This document shows positions 43,974 through 56,097 of a DNA stretch of 64,000 bases, in pieces. The stretch spans positions 3,844,001 to 3,908,000 of the forward strand of contig CAJFCV020000004.1 in NCBI GenBank assembly GCA_904066235.2. The letters are read 5' to 3'. The notes below the pieces were generated by a model that was not told the DNA's origin, made no database searches, and was given only the letters and a program-made list of their open reading frames with translations. The position numbers and the translations under genes were made by a program. Positions within the stretch are counted from its first letter, which is position 1. Each line of letters starts with the position of its first letter. The DNA comes from Bursaphelenchus xylophilus. Lineage: Eukaryota > Nematoda > Chromadorea > Rhabditida > Aphelenchoididae.

Positions 43974-45856
43974 CTGAAGGGGTAAGCAAGTTTTAAAAAG
44001 GCAACTCAGCAGTTTCTCGAAAAATGTAAAATAATAGATCTCGAAAATGATGATGTAAGGGAAATACGCTTTTTATGTATGTATATAAACAAGAACAATA
44101 CCGTAAATTGTGGGGTACATTATCAAGAATGAGCTAAAGGGATAATTGCCAGGTTGGATGGAGCAATAGAACATGTTGAACATGTTTTGTGATATTCAAA
44201 AAATAGTCAAGATAGCGCGGGTTATTTCTGGTCGGTTTTTATAAACTAAATAACAAAGCTGTAAGAGAGAAAAACAAAATTAAAAAGTTGTATGTCCTCC
44301 ACACATTAATCCAGGGCGTTTTCCGGCCCGTTTAGAAGTTTCATCCACACACTATCGATTGGCGACCAGATTTCTTATTTCTTAAAACTCTTACGGTAAA
44401 ATTTTTGATGACCAAAATTTAGTCTCAAAAATCAAAAAAATATAAACAAACATTAGTTTACGACCAGAGAGCAAGGATTTCTCCCGGCTAGCCAAGAGTA
44501 AAACAGCAAGATTCATATCTATGTATGCATGTGTAAAAAATTATTTGTGACGAAACACCACATCGATTAAACCTTGGCCAAAAAACAGCTTCGCGCTGAA
44601 TTGACGTGCTAAGTCTTCGGGAAAAATACTCAATTTAGGATGTTTGAGAGTAAGAATTGAATGTTCTGTAAATTTTTTATAAAAAACGGCAGAAGTAGAA
44701 CCTGAAATAAGGAAGTGTAGAAAAAAGATGACATCGGGAAAGTCGTGTTTCCCAGTCCTGCTCATGTTCGAAAAACGAGGGGTAAAAATCTCGTTTTATA
44801 AAAAAAATAGCAAAAAAAATTGTTGACAACTCCCAACACCCATCAATATATACTCAAAGCAATATAAAATGACTACTAACACAGTCAAAAACTACAATCT
44901 CCGTCATCACCGCTCTTGTCAACATAAAAAACGCCCCTCGTTTTCCATAATCATCCACCCACCATGGAAAACAAGGGAACATTTAAATCATCGTCCCATA
45001 AAATAAAACCTCGGCCCGTGACGTCACACTTCTTCCTTGTTTTACTCCTCTCTCTCCCGCTGCGCCGAAAAGATGTTTCTTTCGGACCCATCCTTAAAAA
45101 TTTATGAATTCACACACAAGTGTTTGTTTACATCCTGTTTACAACCCCGTGCCGGTAATTGAGGGTAAAAAGCCCCGAAGCTAAAAACGGAGTCACGTGA
45201 AAAATGGACCCTAATTGGTTGTAAGTGGAACTGCACTTTGAAGCGGGGGTATCCGAATTCTAGAGTATTATTATAGATATCTATGAGTGTTAACATGGGA
45301 GAATATGAATTTGTTTTGAGTGCTTTTGCAAGTATTAGTAATCGGTGAAGCGATGGCATCACAAATGCTCAGAATATGGGAGATATGATGAGACAATTAA
45401 AAGTTTAAAAATTCTCCAAGAATTCCTTCGTAAAAGACTGCCGTGAATCGCAATCTTTGATTGTCGTACGGCTATTTGAGACTTGTTCCTGTGTTTTACC
45501 CAAAAGCAGACAAAGAACGTCTCTTGCAAAACCCAAAACATAATAATCCGGATTCGGTAGCAGATGAGGCGTGTGGAAACGGTTGTGGATTTGAATGACG
45601 AGGCTCTAAAGAAGAGATGATCATCAACTTTGTCTAAAAGAGAGACGTAAAGGGAAATGGTCAATAAAAAACTGTCGCTTATAAAAGTCTGACGTGAGAT
45701 AATTCTCCGTATAATGTATGTTTACTAATATATTATAGTATGATCTAAGAGAACGAGTATAATCTTTAGGCCTTAAAATTTGTTCATATAGAGGAATTTG
45801 CCTTTCTCAGCCTTTCTCAGACCCTCAGTTACCAAGCGGTGTGACTTTTTATTTTA
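43974..45856. other. Upstream region of the membrane-protein gene; no sure exon
   Basis: Contains a minus-strand open stretch at 44541-44699 that follows a TTATTTCAG acceptor (GSTSAVFYKKFTEHSILTLK...), possibly a last exon of something, but no partner exon was found. A CRE-like TGACGTCA lies at 45019. Otherwise no features. Confidence 0.3.
45019..45026. promoter_or_regulatory. CRE-like palindrome TGACGTCA
   Basis: A perfect 8-base bZIP/CREB consensus site in a pyrimidine-rich stretch (CTCCTCTCTCTCCCGC just after). Could belong to a promoter of the minus-strand membrane-protein gene; chance occurrence cannot be excluded. Confidence 0.3.
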
Positions 45857-46115
45857 CAGTGGAGGACCTGATCCAGTGGCAAAAAACCTACCATTTTGCA
45901 TCCAGGAAGTATTAAAAAATGTGGCAAAATGCCTCCCTCTCCAACTAAAAAACTTCGTTTAGAAGACGAAAAGGACGCGCTCTTTTTCCTCATAAAATGA
46001 GCGCTTTTGAAATCTGAGTTTTTTCACTTGGAGAGGGAGGTATTTTGCCACATTTTTTGATACTTCCTGGATGCAAAATGGTACGTGTTTTGCCACTGGA
46101 TCAGGTCCCCCACTG
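45857..46115. mobile_element. TA-target MITE, GTGGCAAAAAACG family, copy 3
   Basis: The best-preserved copy: CAGTGGAGGACCTGATCC at the left, its complement ending CCCACTG at the right, TA outside. Confidence 0.8.
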
Positions 46116-48884
46116 TACCTGTTCGGTGTGAAACCAAGCAAGCATAGAGGTCTCTGGGCAAGTCCTGATCCCAATTTATCCCTAGCTCTTTCAACAGACA
46201 ACCAAGTTCAAGTTCCTTACTTTGACCAAAGATTACGTTAGACGCTGGAAAAAAATTATGTATGTATGTACCCTGCAGACTATGTGGTGTTTTATATTGT
46301 GTTTTCAGCTCTTCGCCAAGACCAAATATTAACATAAAAAGCCAACAAACAAGTCTCCAACCGAAGATCCTGGAAGCTCCCAACCCCGCTTCTTTCCCCC
46401 CGGCAAAGCTCGGCAAATCGGCCGAGTCTTATCGCAATAAACCTCAAAGTCCGACGGACTGAAACTGAAGACAAAAGAAAAAGTAAAATAGCATTTGCTG
46501 GGAATTGGATTCTTGTCTCCGGGCCTATCAAATATCCGCTATGCGTAGGCCAGAGGTTAATCAGGGCAGGAAATGTGGACGACCGTGTTAGTGAAGGGAA
46601 CATGTACGGAATATATTCGGGAGTTCAGAAATAGCATAAAAGGCAAACAGAGGCTCGTGGGAAGAGCGTGGAGATGATATGTTCCGGAGATTTGGGACTC
46701 ATGAACTTGGGAATTTGATGAATAATACAAGGGATCAGAACGTGGGTTAGGTCACACACTAGGCTGTAGAAAATTTTCTATGCAAACAGGAGAAGTGCTG
46801 CAAGTGCACGCTCAGATTTTGGTGAAATTTGCGACAAAATTAGACTATTTTTTCTTTGAAATATGTGGGATTCCTAGATCGCGTTTTGCAGAAAAGACCG
46901 AGAATTTTTACTTGAAACTTGGAAAAATATGACAATTTTTTGCGAATTTTGACATGAAAAATTTCATGCCTATTTCTACCATAGAGCGTAATGTTTCCAT
47001 AAAAAATCATTTTTTCTGCACAAAACTGGCAAAGAGACGGTTAAAAACTCTTTTTCTATGACCGCTCTCCGCGTTTTGCGTGCTCTCTTAGCCACTACAG
47101 GGTCTTACAAAAGACGTAGATTCAGTAGACAGAATTTGAAAAAAAAATATGAGCGTTGCAACTCGATCCTTTCATCAATCGACCAATTTCACATGCCCCT
47201 TGAACAACCAGAATTTGGAGAACGGTAACCTCGCCGAACCCCACCAAAAGAACCCTTAAACTTCCCAAACCCAAACCCTATAAGTGGCAGTGCGGGCATT
47301 TCGCGGAACCCCGAGTTCCTTTCGCCTCGGGGGAAATGATCGGCCGATAAGTCTGACGCCGCCGGCGACACTCAATAAACACGGCACTCAATCGGTTTAC
47401 AAGTGTAGCGCCAAAAATGTAATCCTATTTGTTTACGGGCCGTTCCCTTTCCCCGCCGCTTTTTTTCGTCCGCCGTTTTCCGAAAGCGATTCGAATTTGC
47501 GGCCAAAAATGCAAATGCGTGAACTGGCCTCGGGCCATAAAACATGGGGGTTTATGGAGATCCGGCGATCCGTGGGAAGGGCGGTCTACTAAACGTAGAA
47601 AACTTATTGTTGAGACATATGGCCGTTCGAGAATTCGGTTATAATGGCCGGGCAAATTGACAAAGGTTATGTGGCCGAAGAAAAGGTGAGGTTTTAGGGG
47701 GGAGGAGAGGACTTTGATGAATGAAAATACAAAGGAGACGAACGGAATCAGAGAAAAATTGAGTTGTTTTACTCAAGGCTTGCAAAGAAAGTACAAAACA
47801 AATTCGTCGAGGACTGAAAACAATTTTATTTTGGCAATGAATAAGAAGTTGTAGAATGCCCTAAAAGTATGTAGAATTAGGTGAAATGCACTGGAAAATA
47901 AAGCCTAGAAATCCTAGCTCGTCATTTGCAGAGGCAGCCGAGATATTCAACAATCTTTGAAGGCGATAGAGCACTGCAGATGAGGAGGGACGGACAGGCA
48001 AAAAAGTTTTTTATTCATTTTTTTGCCGCCTTTTTTTAAAACCTTCAAATCTTCAAATGCAACTTCCAATTTGTCTTTCTGATGACTCCAAAAATCCCCA
48101 AAAAAATCCCGACCAAGGATCGAGAGTTATCCGCTTACGCAGCACCTCAGGGCACAAAACTCCGAACGAAGGGCAGATTCATGGGCTCGTTTAAACACAT
48201 GCAAAATTCGCGGGAAATTCGGAGAGTCTGCTGTTTTTCGGGGAAATCAAATTTACCGCCCCGAAAACAAAGAAAAACCCCCCGGAGGGCACGGACGTGA
48301 AAGTGTAGACAATAAAATGGCAAGTTTTATTAGCGAATTAGCGATGCATTAAAAACTGTCGATGAGGTGGATTGTCAACGGGGGAACGGAAAGCATAAAA
48401 ATTTTGATATGTGGCCAAATGTTTGCAGCGTGTGGGCGAATTTCTCGCAAAATATGTATTCATGAGCTTCACAGCGGAACCTCTGTAGCGAAACCGGGTT
48501 TTCCTTGTAGCAAGCGTGATTTCAAAAATGGATGGCTATGGTTTTTTTAATCTACCATGCATATACCTCAATTTTTGAGCATTTTGTAGCCCACACTTTT
48601 CAGGCGGAACGAAAAAAGTTTGGCGATATTTTTAAGCGAGCCAATACAAAATGGAAGATTCTGCCAAAGGAGAATTGTTTTTCGGTTTTCGAACAAAGCC
48701 TTAATCGTATTTTGATCTGGAAAGAATGTAGTTTTCGTATCTAAAAGTCACAACTATACCAGCTGTTAAAAAATATCCCATTCGCAGAGACGTCGTCTGC
48801 GGACGAGCCTATGCGCTTTCTAGCATGAAATGAGAAAAGGTACATGGTAATACGCGGTGAAATACCGAAAATATTATACTAACA
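46116..48884. other. No gene recognised
   Basis: Apart from the decayed MITE, no exon chain, RNA or repeat was found. 47280-47680 and 48080-48300 are less AT-rich than the surroundings and could be regulatory or early exons, but nothing supports a specific call. Confidence 0.3.
46790..47105. mobile_element. CAGGGGAAGTAC-family MITE, decayed copy c
   Basis: Starts CAGGAGAAGTGCTGCAAGTG and retains the inner CATGCCTATTTCTACC and GACCGCTCTCCGCG blocks in the inverse orientation, but lacks a recognisable right end. Confidence 0.5.
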
Positions 48885-49320
48885 AGGGAAGTACCCCAAG
48901 TGAGACGCTCATATTTTCTTTAAATTTTGCACACACGTTGGTCATGAATTAAGTATCAATTCCTGAGAGTTTTAGCTCGCGCTTTGCAAACGCCACCGAG
49001 ATATTGAAACATCTTTGCCGCCGAGTGAGTACGCTAAACGTGGAGAGCGGTCAGAGAGAAAAGCACTTTTTGGCCATAACTTTGTTAGTCTCGTGCGGAA
49101 AAAAATCATTTTTTGTGGAAACATTGGTAGAAATAGGCTGAATCTTTTCGTGACGAAGTTCGGAAAAAAGTTTCGAATTTTCGCCAACTTTGGATCTAAA
49201 AATCTCTGTTGTTTCTGCAGAACGCAAGCTCGGATTCTCGCACATATTTTAAAAAAAATTATTCTAAATTTATGCCAAGTTTCATCAAAATTTGAGCGTC
49301 GCACTTGGGGTACTTCTCTT
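48885..49320. mobile_element. CAGGGGAAGTAC-family MITE, copy d
   Basis: Starts CAAGGGAAGTACCCCAAGTG and ends CACTTGGGGTACTTCTCTTG with TAA duplicated on both sides, the clearest target duplication for the family. Confidence 0.8.
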
Positions 49321-51146
49321 GTAAGCGTTTCTGAGCAAGGTCCGAAAACTTGGCATGTCAGCAAAAGCAGATTTCCGCAAAGTGTTCGGCACTCAGGATC
49401 TCTTACGCAATGTAATCCTTGATAAACGACAACGCTGATAAGTAACAATGCCTTTTGGCATCTTTTTTAAATCGTTTGTTAGTCAAGCACTGTTCCAAAT
49501 CATCTTCATTCTATCGCTATAAGCCCCTCAACGCCTAATGCCCTTTGCCCACTCCCAACCACCTATTCTCGTCCTCCACACCCAATTCCAGTCCAGTCCA
49601 CTGACCCCGAATGTCATTCGCGAACCCTCTTCGTGATGATGTAGGAGAGATTGGAGCGGCGCCGACATGGGCCGCATAACAATAAATTCCGAAGCGAGAA
49701 TCTTTTTAACACAAACATCTTTTGAGGCGAGCAAAATAAATTTGAAAAAACCCGGGTGCCAAACTCTTTCCTTTTTTAATTCGAAGCCATTGGAACTCCC
49801 TCCTCAAATTGACAGAGTAAAAAAGTTTGTGTGTGGAGATGAAGTTCCAAATGTTTTCCTCCTCCCCCAAACCGAATTCGATTTGAAGGCGATGCAAGTC
49901 AGGCACTACACCCATCCCTGCTGATAATATATGTACCCGTGGGCGTTGTTTTCGCCCAAAGTCATCACATTTTACTATACAACCAGGCCCATACTGCAAA
50001 GATGGCGGAAAATCTTGGCTCTACTTGCAAACCGGCAATGCAAAAAGCTTTAGGAATGCAAAAGCTAGCGTAGTAAAACCAACACACTTGATACCATATG
50101 GCGGCACTTGGTATCATAAACAAAAATTTCATAGTTTTTTCGACCATCGTGATCGTTAATTTACTCGTAAAACCAAGGGTCCTCAGTGCCAAAACATTTT
50201 TATTTTCGGCTATAACTCAAAATGAAAAATTGATAAAACTTATAGCCTGGCTTCCGGAACCCAACAATGCAAAGCCTCCAAAAAAGTCTGGATTTTCCGA
50301 ATTCCCTTTCCCGCAGATTCAATTTGGGTCGCCGGTCCCGGAGGGGCGAGTATTTACGATTAAAAATAGCCAAATCACTTAATTCAGTTCAATAAACCTG
50401 GTTACAGAGACGGCTTGCAGGTAATTTTGTTAGGGCAATCGTACATTCATGACGCCATAAGGACAAACAAACGTCAGAAGTTGGAAAGGGACCACCAAAT
50501 ATCATCGAAAACAATGGTTATGATTGCGAACAAACGGTAGCTTGAAAAGGCCAGAATTACTTGTACTTTTTGTCACCACTCTCTTTCTTTTCGTATGTTT
50601 GAGACTTGTGTAATAACATATTCGGCTTGAAATTGAGTTACTACGAAACTGGAAACTGAGTTAGAGAATATAGCTATACAAACATATACTAGTAATAAGT
50701 TTCCTTCTTTTGTCATCATCCTAATTTATTGCCGTTTTCCGCGCCTATGTAGACGTCTACGAAGGCAAAGTTCATCTCCATATCCCTTATTTACAGGATT
50801 GACAAGTCGGGATCTCCCCCCGAAAACAAAGAATCTCTTTGTTTTTTTTGAAGAGATTATAAAAATTCAGTAGACCAAGTGGGAATAGCCGGAAGCAATT
50901 TTTGAAGAGTTCAGAAGTCGGGGCTACAGTGACCCTAAAGTATAAAGTTTATAATTTTCTTTTGAAAACAAGTCTTGGCTCTTGAAAGGCAATCAGTCAG
51001 GATGATATCAAAACACGAGGATTTGGGATGTAAACAAGATAAGATTTGTTGTTGAACATGGCGTTGGACTAAAATAAAATCAAAGTCAGAATGTCTACGT
51101 GATGTGGTGAATTTAGTGCAAGTTTGGCGAAATTGTTGAACTAACT
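49321..51146. other. No gene recognised
   Basis: Only scattered short reading frames without family motifs; intergenic or intronic sequence. Confidence 0.3.
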
Positions 51147-51309
51147 AGGGAAGTGTACAAACTGAACCGCACCAAATGACAAGTGAAATACATCATTGAA
51201 GAGCCCTTGAGAAGTGGCACAAGACAACATTTTCATTAATACTTTTCAAGGTTTCCGAACGGTATATAACACCCGCTATTTGGTGAGGGTCAGTTTGTAC
51301 ACTTCCCTA
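51147..51309. mobile_element. Small MITE with TAA flanks
   Basis: Starts AGGGAAGTGTACAAACTGA and ends TCAGTTTGTACACTTCCCT; TAAC occurs on both sides. A partial relative ends at about 39135. Confidence 0.65.
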
Positions 51310-52825
51310 CTAACAAAGGAATGGTCTGAAATTCCCCCAGCGACTCGGAAAATGACTATTACACGTGGATAGAGCAGGTCAACTTTGGCAAAAAGAGCCA
51401 TTTTCCAGCAGCGGAATAAGCCCGGCAGACGAGAAAAATCGTCCGAAAGTTCCACCAAAATTTTCTCTTTCTCTTCCCTCGGAAAGGAAGAGCGATGTCC
51501 AGTGGTGCTCTGCCCACCTGTACTAGTCATTTTCCCAAACGCCGGAGGAAGTTCAGACCATTCCCTTGTAAGGACCTGTTCGAGGTGAAAGGCGCAAGCT
51601 TTTCTTTTAAAATTCCGCACCCTTGATCTACATAATACCCACTACAGTGCCATAGAATTTTGGTTTGAGCATAGCAGAAGCTACGAAAAGATTCAAGGAC
51701 CTTTGAAAGCAAGGGACTAGGGGAAAAGAAGAGACCAGTTAAGTTAAAACAAAAATTTTTTTGGTTATGTTTCAAATTTTGCGTGAGGAATGCTGACTAT
51801 TTTCTGAAGTGCCCTGAGCAAAACGCGCATAGATTTGCCGATTCTACCGAGCTTCCAGAACCCTAAGGCAGTTATTCCTACCAAACCCAGACATATAATA
51901 AATACCAGATCGTCTGGAATCTCAGGAAAAGATTACCCACCTCTGATTGGGCCCACAAAATCTTTGGCCCTTCTTCCAAAAGAAGCCTCGAAGTAACCGC
52001 CCCAAATGTCGCGAAACCCTACAAAAAACGACGATTATGCTAATCGTCTCCAAAACAAATTATCCCCACAAAAAACAACATCTAACAACGGCGTGAATGG
52101 CGATACCCAAATTCACAACTCGAAAACAACACCCGAAAAAGGGCTCGCGAAAATAACGGAAAAACGACAAATGCGGGAACACGAGGACGTCCTAATGTAG
52201 CTTCGGCGGAATCAGGGCTGCGTTAAGTGTCCAATAAACCCCCACACTCAAAGGGACCGAGGAACGCCCGCTCTGCATTACAGCCTTTATTTCGTTGTTT
52301 TAACTGCGCCGTTAAAAAGCCCCGCGAATATTTCTGGGCCTACATTCTTTGATTTACTCTGACAAATGGGGTGATTTCATCTCCTTACATTTTGTGAACA
52401 GTTAAAATGTTTTTAACAAATCCCTCTTAAATTCTATTCTCTTTAAAAGTTTTAAAAAAACGTTGAAATCCCGACAATTAAAAGCCTTTTAATCTCTCGA
52501 ACTTTGTATTCCAATGGCACGAGCCAATCGCATTCATCAAAAAGGTTCGTTTTTTTCAGCGCTGTTGACCCAACACTTGCAGATTCTTTTGAACAAAAGT
52601 CACTTTATCCACCCCATAAATCTAAGAACAAAGTGGTAGCATTCTCCAGAAGCTTTCGCCAATTTCAGGCTATTCTCCTGTCAGCATCATCATAAGAAAT
52701 TGAAAAATTGGTATACCTGTTCTTTCTCTGGCCAGCGCTCTTTGTTTTACGTGCTCTGGCACTGGTAAAGACTGTTAAATTTCTCAGCTGAGCCTGCAAA
52801 GCGCAGACTAGCTTTTTTAGCTGAC
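51310..52825. other. No gene recognised
   Basis: No exon chain, repeat or RNA found. Confidence 0.3.
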
Positions 52826-53274
52826 AGGGGAAGTACCCCATGTGCGACGCTCAGATTTTGATGAAACTTGGCACAAGTTTAGAACAATTTTTTCTAAGAT
52901 ATATGCGAGAATCCTAGCCCGCGCTTTGCAGAAACAACCGAGATTTTTAGATCGAAAGTCGGCGAAAATTTAGGAATTTTTGCCGAATTTCGGCACGAAA
53001 AGTTTCCCGCCTATTTTGTACCGTAAAGAATAATGTTTCTACAAAAAATCAAATTTTTCCGCATGAAACTGCCAAAGTTATGGCCAAAAAGCGCTTTTGT
53101 CTCTGACCGCTCTTCACGTTTAGCGTGCTCTCTCGGCGGCAAAAATCGTTCGATATCTCGGCGGCGCCCGCAAACCGCGAGCTAAAACTTTCAGGAATTG
53201 ATATTTAGTCCCTACCCGACGTCTGTGCAAAATTTAAAGAAAATCTGAGCGTCGCACTTGGAGTACTTCCCCTA
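52826..53274. mobile_element. CAGGGGAAGTAC-family MITE, copy e
   Basis: Starts CAGGGGAAGTACCCCATGTG and ends GAGTACTTCCCCT. Same inner blocks as copies a and f, opposite orientation. Confidence 0.75.
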
Positions 53275-54069
53275 TGAGTTGTAGGTCTACGCATTCATTT
53301 TTCTCATCACTTACAACTCCTCATTGTAAGATAAGATATCTTACTGTCTCTACGGCCTTCCAGCTCATCGTTTTAGCCCTTTCTAACCTTCAAACTACCG
53401 TATAACCCCCCAACTTTTCATGCCAACTGATTTACAAGCCCTCTGATCAAACCACTGCCCTTCCCAAAATAACCTCCGTCTTGAGCTGACTCTAAAATTC
53501 GAATACTTCCTGATTGTCTTCGCTCTCGAAATTCAAAAATAAATTCTCGGCCCAAGGCGTTTTCGTCTCCGATAAAACAAGATGGGAGGCAGTGTGGCAG
53601 GTAATAGATCCGAGAACAAGTGGGGGATAATTTGTCAGACCAGAAGAATGGGCAAAACAATGGGCCTGGGCTGTGTTTTAATGGCCGTGATGTCACATGA
53701 AATATAATGTGGATTTGTTTTTAGGAACAGATAAGTAAATTCCAATGGAGAAGAAAAGGGTTCAAGAGAGGTCAAGAAAAAGTTTGTTGAAAAAATAGAT
53801 TCAAATTCACAAGGGAAATGCCCTAGAGGCGACGCTCAAATTTTGATGGAAGGAACCTGAAATTTAAACTTTTATTTTTGAGATTGCCAAAATTTATTGC
53901 GGTCTTTGAAAATTCAGTGTAATTTTTCTCCCCTGTTTCATTGAAATCTCAGCATCGCATCTTGAACAAACATCTCCGATATAAAGATATTTTTTATTTA
54001 TTGGCTTATAGTATAAGAGTTAGGGCAGCTTGAGTTTATAGCACATATATGTATGTATCATTTGACATC
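53275..54069. repeat. Spacer; 53760-54069 is duplicated at 63270-63596
   Basis: CACARGGGAAATGCCCTAG, GATGGAAGGAA and TTTCTCCCCTGTTTCATTGA occur in the same order in both places, forming the 3' flank of saposin-like gene S1 and of its pseudogene S7. Confidence 0.6.
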
Positions 54070-54458
54070 TCAGTTCTCCATGTGACACCGTCCAGCATCT
54101 TGACAGACCTGTCTAGATGTTGCGGCTTTATTCTTCTCAAACGCTGTCAATATTCCATTCAACGATTCCGCTGTCGTGTTTCTACAAATTTCTCTCGATC
54201 TTGACTCCGTAACATGCTCGCAAATATCCTGAAAACCCCAGATAACAATATAATTCTTCAAACGTTAACATACAGTACTCACAAAAAAGACTACTTTACC
54301 TTCATCACATCAATCGGGGACTTCCGATTCCCTTTTTTCAATTCATCCACAAACGGAAGACATAAACGGCATGACGCTTCGCCCCAGGGGTTTTTTATCT
54401 TGATGCCAGAAATTGCCACAAAAAGACAGGACAGTAAGATGTGTGGTAGTAAGTGCAT
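54070..54458 (-). CDS. S1: small secreted saposin-B-fold protein
   Basis: Two exons, 54458-54300 and 54228-54070, 105 residues. It begins with a signal peptide (MHLLPHILLSCLFVAISG). The six cysteines have saposin spacing: SCRLC in exon 1; EICEH-type DICEHV and EICRN, then QVCQDAGRC in exon 2. Nematode saposin-like proteins (spp family) are secreted; several act on membranes, in C. elegans as antimicrobial pore formers. Whether this one does so is unknown. A frameshifted copy (S7) lies at 63597. Confidence 0.65.
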
Positions 54459-54708
54459 AGTAAAAGTGGGAAAATGCACGTCGAATGGACTTTATTGTGT
54501 TCCTCCAAAGTGTTCATAATGGAACTCCTTTTATACGGAGAGTAAACAAACAAAAAGTTTTCAATGCCACTTTGAGGATTCAATTTTTTGTCTCTTGCTG
54601 TGTATGAGTAATCAAAAATTCAAGAATTTCAAGTAAGAGGTATAAGTGTTCTCTTGAATTATTTTATTCAATTTGCAATATGATTTTTAGTCAGAATCAA
54701 ACAGACCT

Positions 54709-55906
54709 TCAGCAGAGTGTAACATCTTTACAGGCATCTCTGGACGGGAAGTCAGCGTGGGCGTGGCTCAGGAGGGCAAAAAGATCGTTGAGGAAGCCGT
54801 AGGGGAAGAAGGCGGTGCACGCCCAACTTAGTGGAAATGGTTCGGTGTCGCAAACTCGCTGGAATTGGCCGGCGGTATTATCATTAACAGGGGAAGTACT
54901 CCAAATGCGACGCTCAGATTTTCTTTAAATTTTGCACACACGTCGGGTATGGACTAAGTATCAATTCCTGAAAGTTTTCGCTCGCGCTTTGCGGGCGCCG
55001 CCGAGATACCAAACGATTTTTGCCGCCGAGAGAGCACGCTAAACGTGGAGAGCGGTCAGAGAGAAAAGCGCTTTTTGGCCATAACTTTGGCAGTTTCGTG
55101 CGGAAAAATTTGATTTTTTGTAGAAACATTATCCTTTACGGTTGAAATAGGCATGAAACTTTTCGTGCCGAAATTCGGCAAAAAGTCCTAAATTTTGGCC
55201 GACTTTGGATCTAAAAATCTCGGTTTTTTCTGCAAAGCGCGAGCTAGCATTCTCGCATATATCTTAGAAAAAATTAGTCTAATTTTATGCCAAGTTTCAT
55301 CACAATCTGAGCGTCGCACTTGGAGTACTTCCCCTGTTAGTCAAGAAGAATTTACAAGGAACCCTCGGAGGGCAACGACTAAATCTTTTCAAGGTTTTTC
55401 TTACCATACCCTACATAGGCTATGCAGAAATTTTTTTGATCATAATTTTGCAAATTGAACGCAAAAACAAAACAATTTTTGCAAATTGAACGCAAAAACA
55501 AAAATTTTTGAAGACATATTGTTACTGTAAAGCACAAACAGAAAGCCGATTTTCGGTCTTCCTAATTTCTATGTAATATGTGACATATTTCGACAACGTG
55601 CGACAAAAATTACCATGGCTTCTGAAAAGCGCAATTTGAACTCTGAGGTGTATATTCATATAGACATATTCCTTTTCTTTATCAGCTAAAATAACGATCT
55701 CACTTTACCTGCATAGCTTCATGGATCTTCCCCGACACATCGCCGGTTTCGTCAATCAATTCTTTCAGTTCATCAGCAACTTTAATGCAGACAAAACAGA
55801 CCCAATCTGGATAACCCAGTAAGACTAAAGCGTCGGGAGACGATGCGTTTCTCGTGGCAAACGCATTGCAAACGCAGAAGAGCAGGAAAACAGTCGCGAC
55901 TCTCAT
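54709..55906 (-). CDS. S2: saposin-like protein, intron holds a MITE
   Basis: Two exons, 55906-55709 and 54858-54709, join in phase 0 to 115 residues. Signal peptide MRVATVFLLFCVCNAFA; then WVCFVCIKVADELKELID, and in exon 2 RVCDTEPFPLSWAC and DACKDVTLC, six cysteines in saposin-B order. The 850-base intron contains MITE copy f (54889-55335), whose end lies only about 30 bases from the splice acceptor, so branch point and acceptor must fit in what is left. Divergent from S1 and S3-S5. Confidence 0.68.
54889..55335. mobile_element. CAGGGGAAGTAC-family MITE, copy f
   Basis: Starts CAGGGGAAGTACTCCAAATG and ends CACTTGGAGTACTTCCCCTG. Both ends complete. In the S2 intron. Confidence 0.8.
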
Positions 55907-56097
55907 TGTAAATGTTTTACAAACTGATCGCAATGGAGTGCAATATATAACAAAATAATATCCATTAAATTTTATATGAGGACTAAGAGAATGTAATGAT
56001 TTTAATTTCACAGTTCTGTGCGAGATTAAAAACTGGCTGTATGTATAATCGATTTGTCTGTTAATGAAAATTGTGGAGTGTAAACGTGCATGTATTA

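Noticed and set aside
44541..44765. 74-codon minus-strand frame as a gene
   Set aside because: Has an acceptor-like TTATTTCAG inside it but no donor exon or family match; mentioned only as a possible exon.
46024..46416. 130-codon minus-strand frame
   Set aside because: Largely covers the MITE at 45857-46115, so the frame is not evidence of a gene.
49015..49448. Frames at 49015-49448 on both strands
   Set aside because: They read through MITE copy d; the same peptide strings (RAREYAKRGERSE type) recur in other MITE copies.
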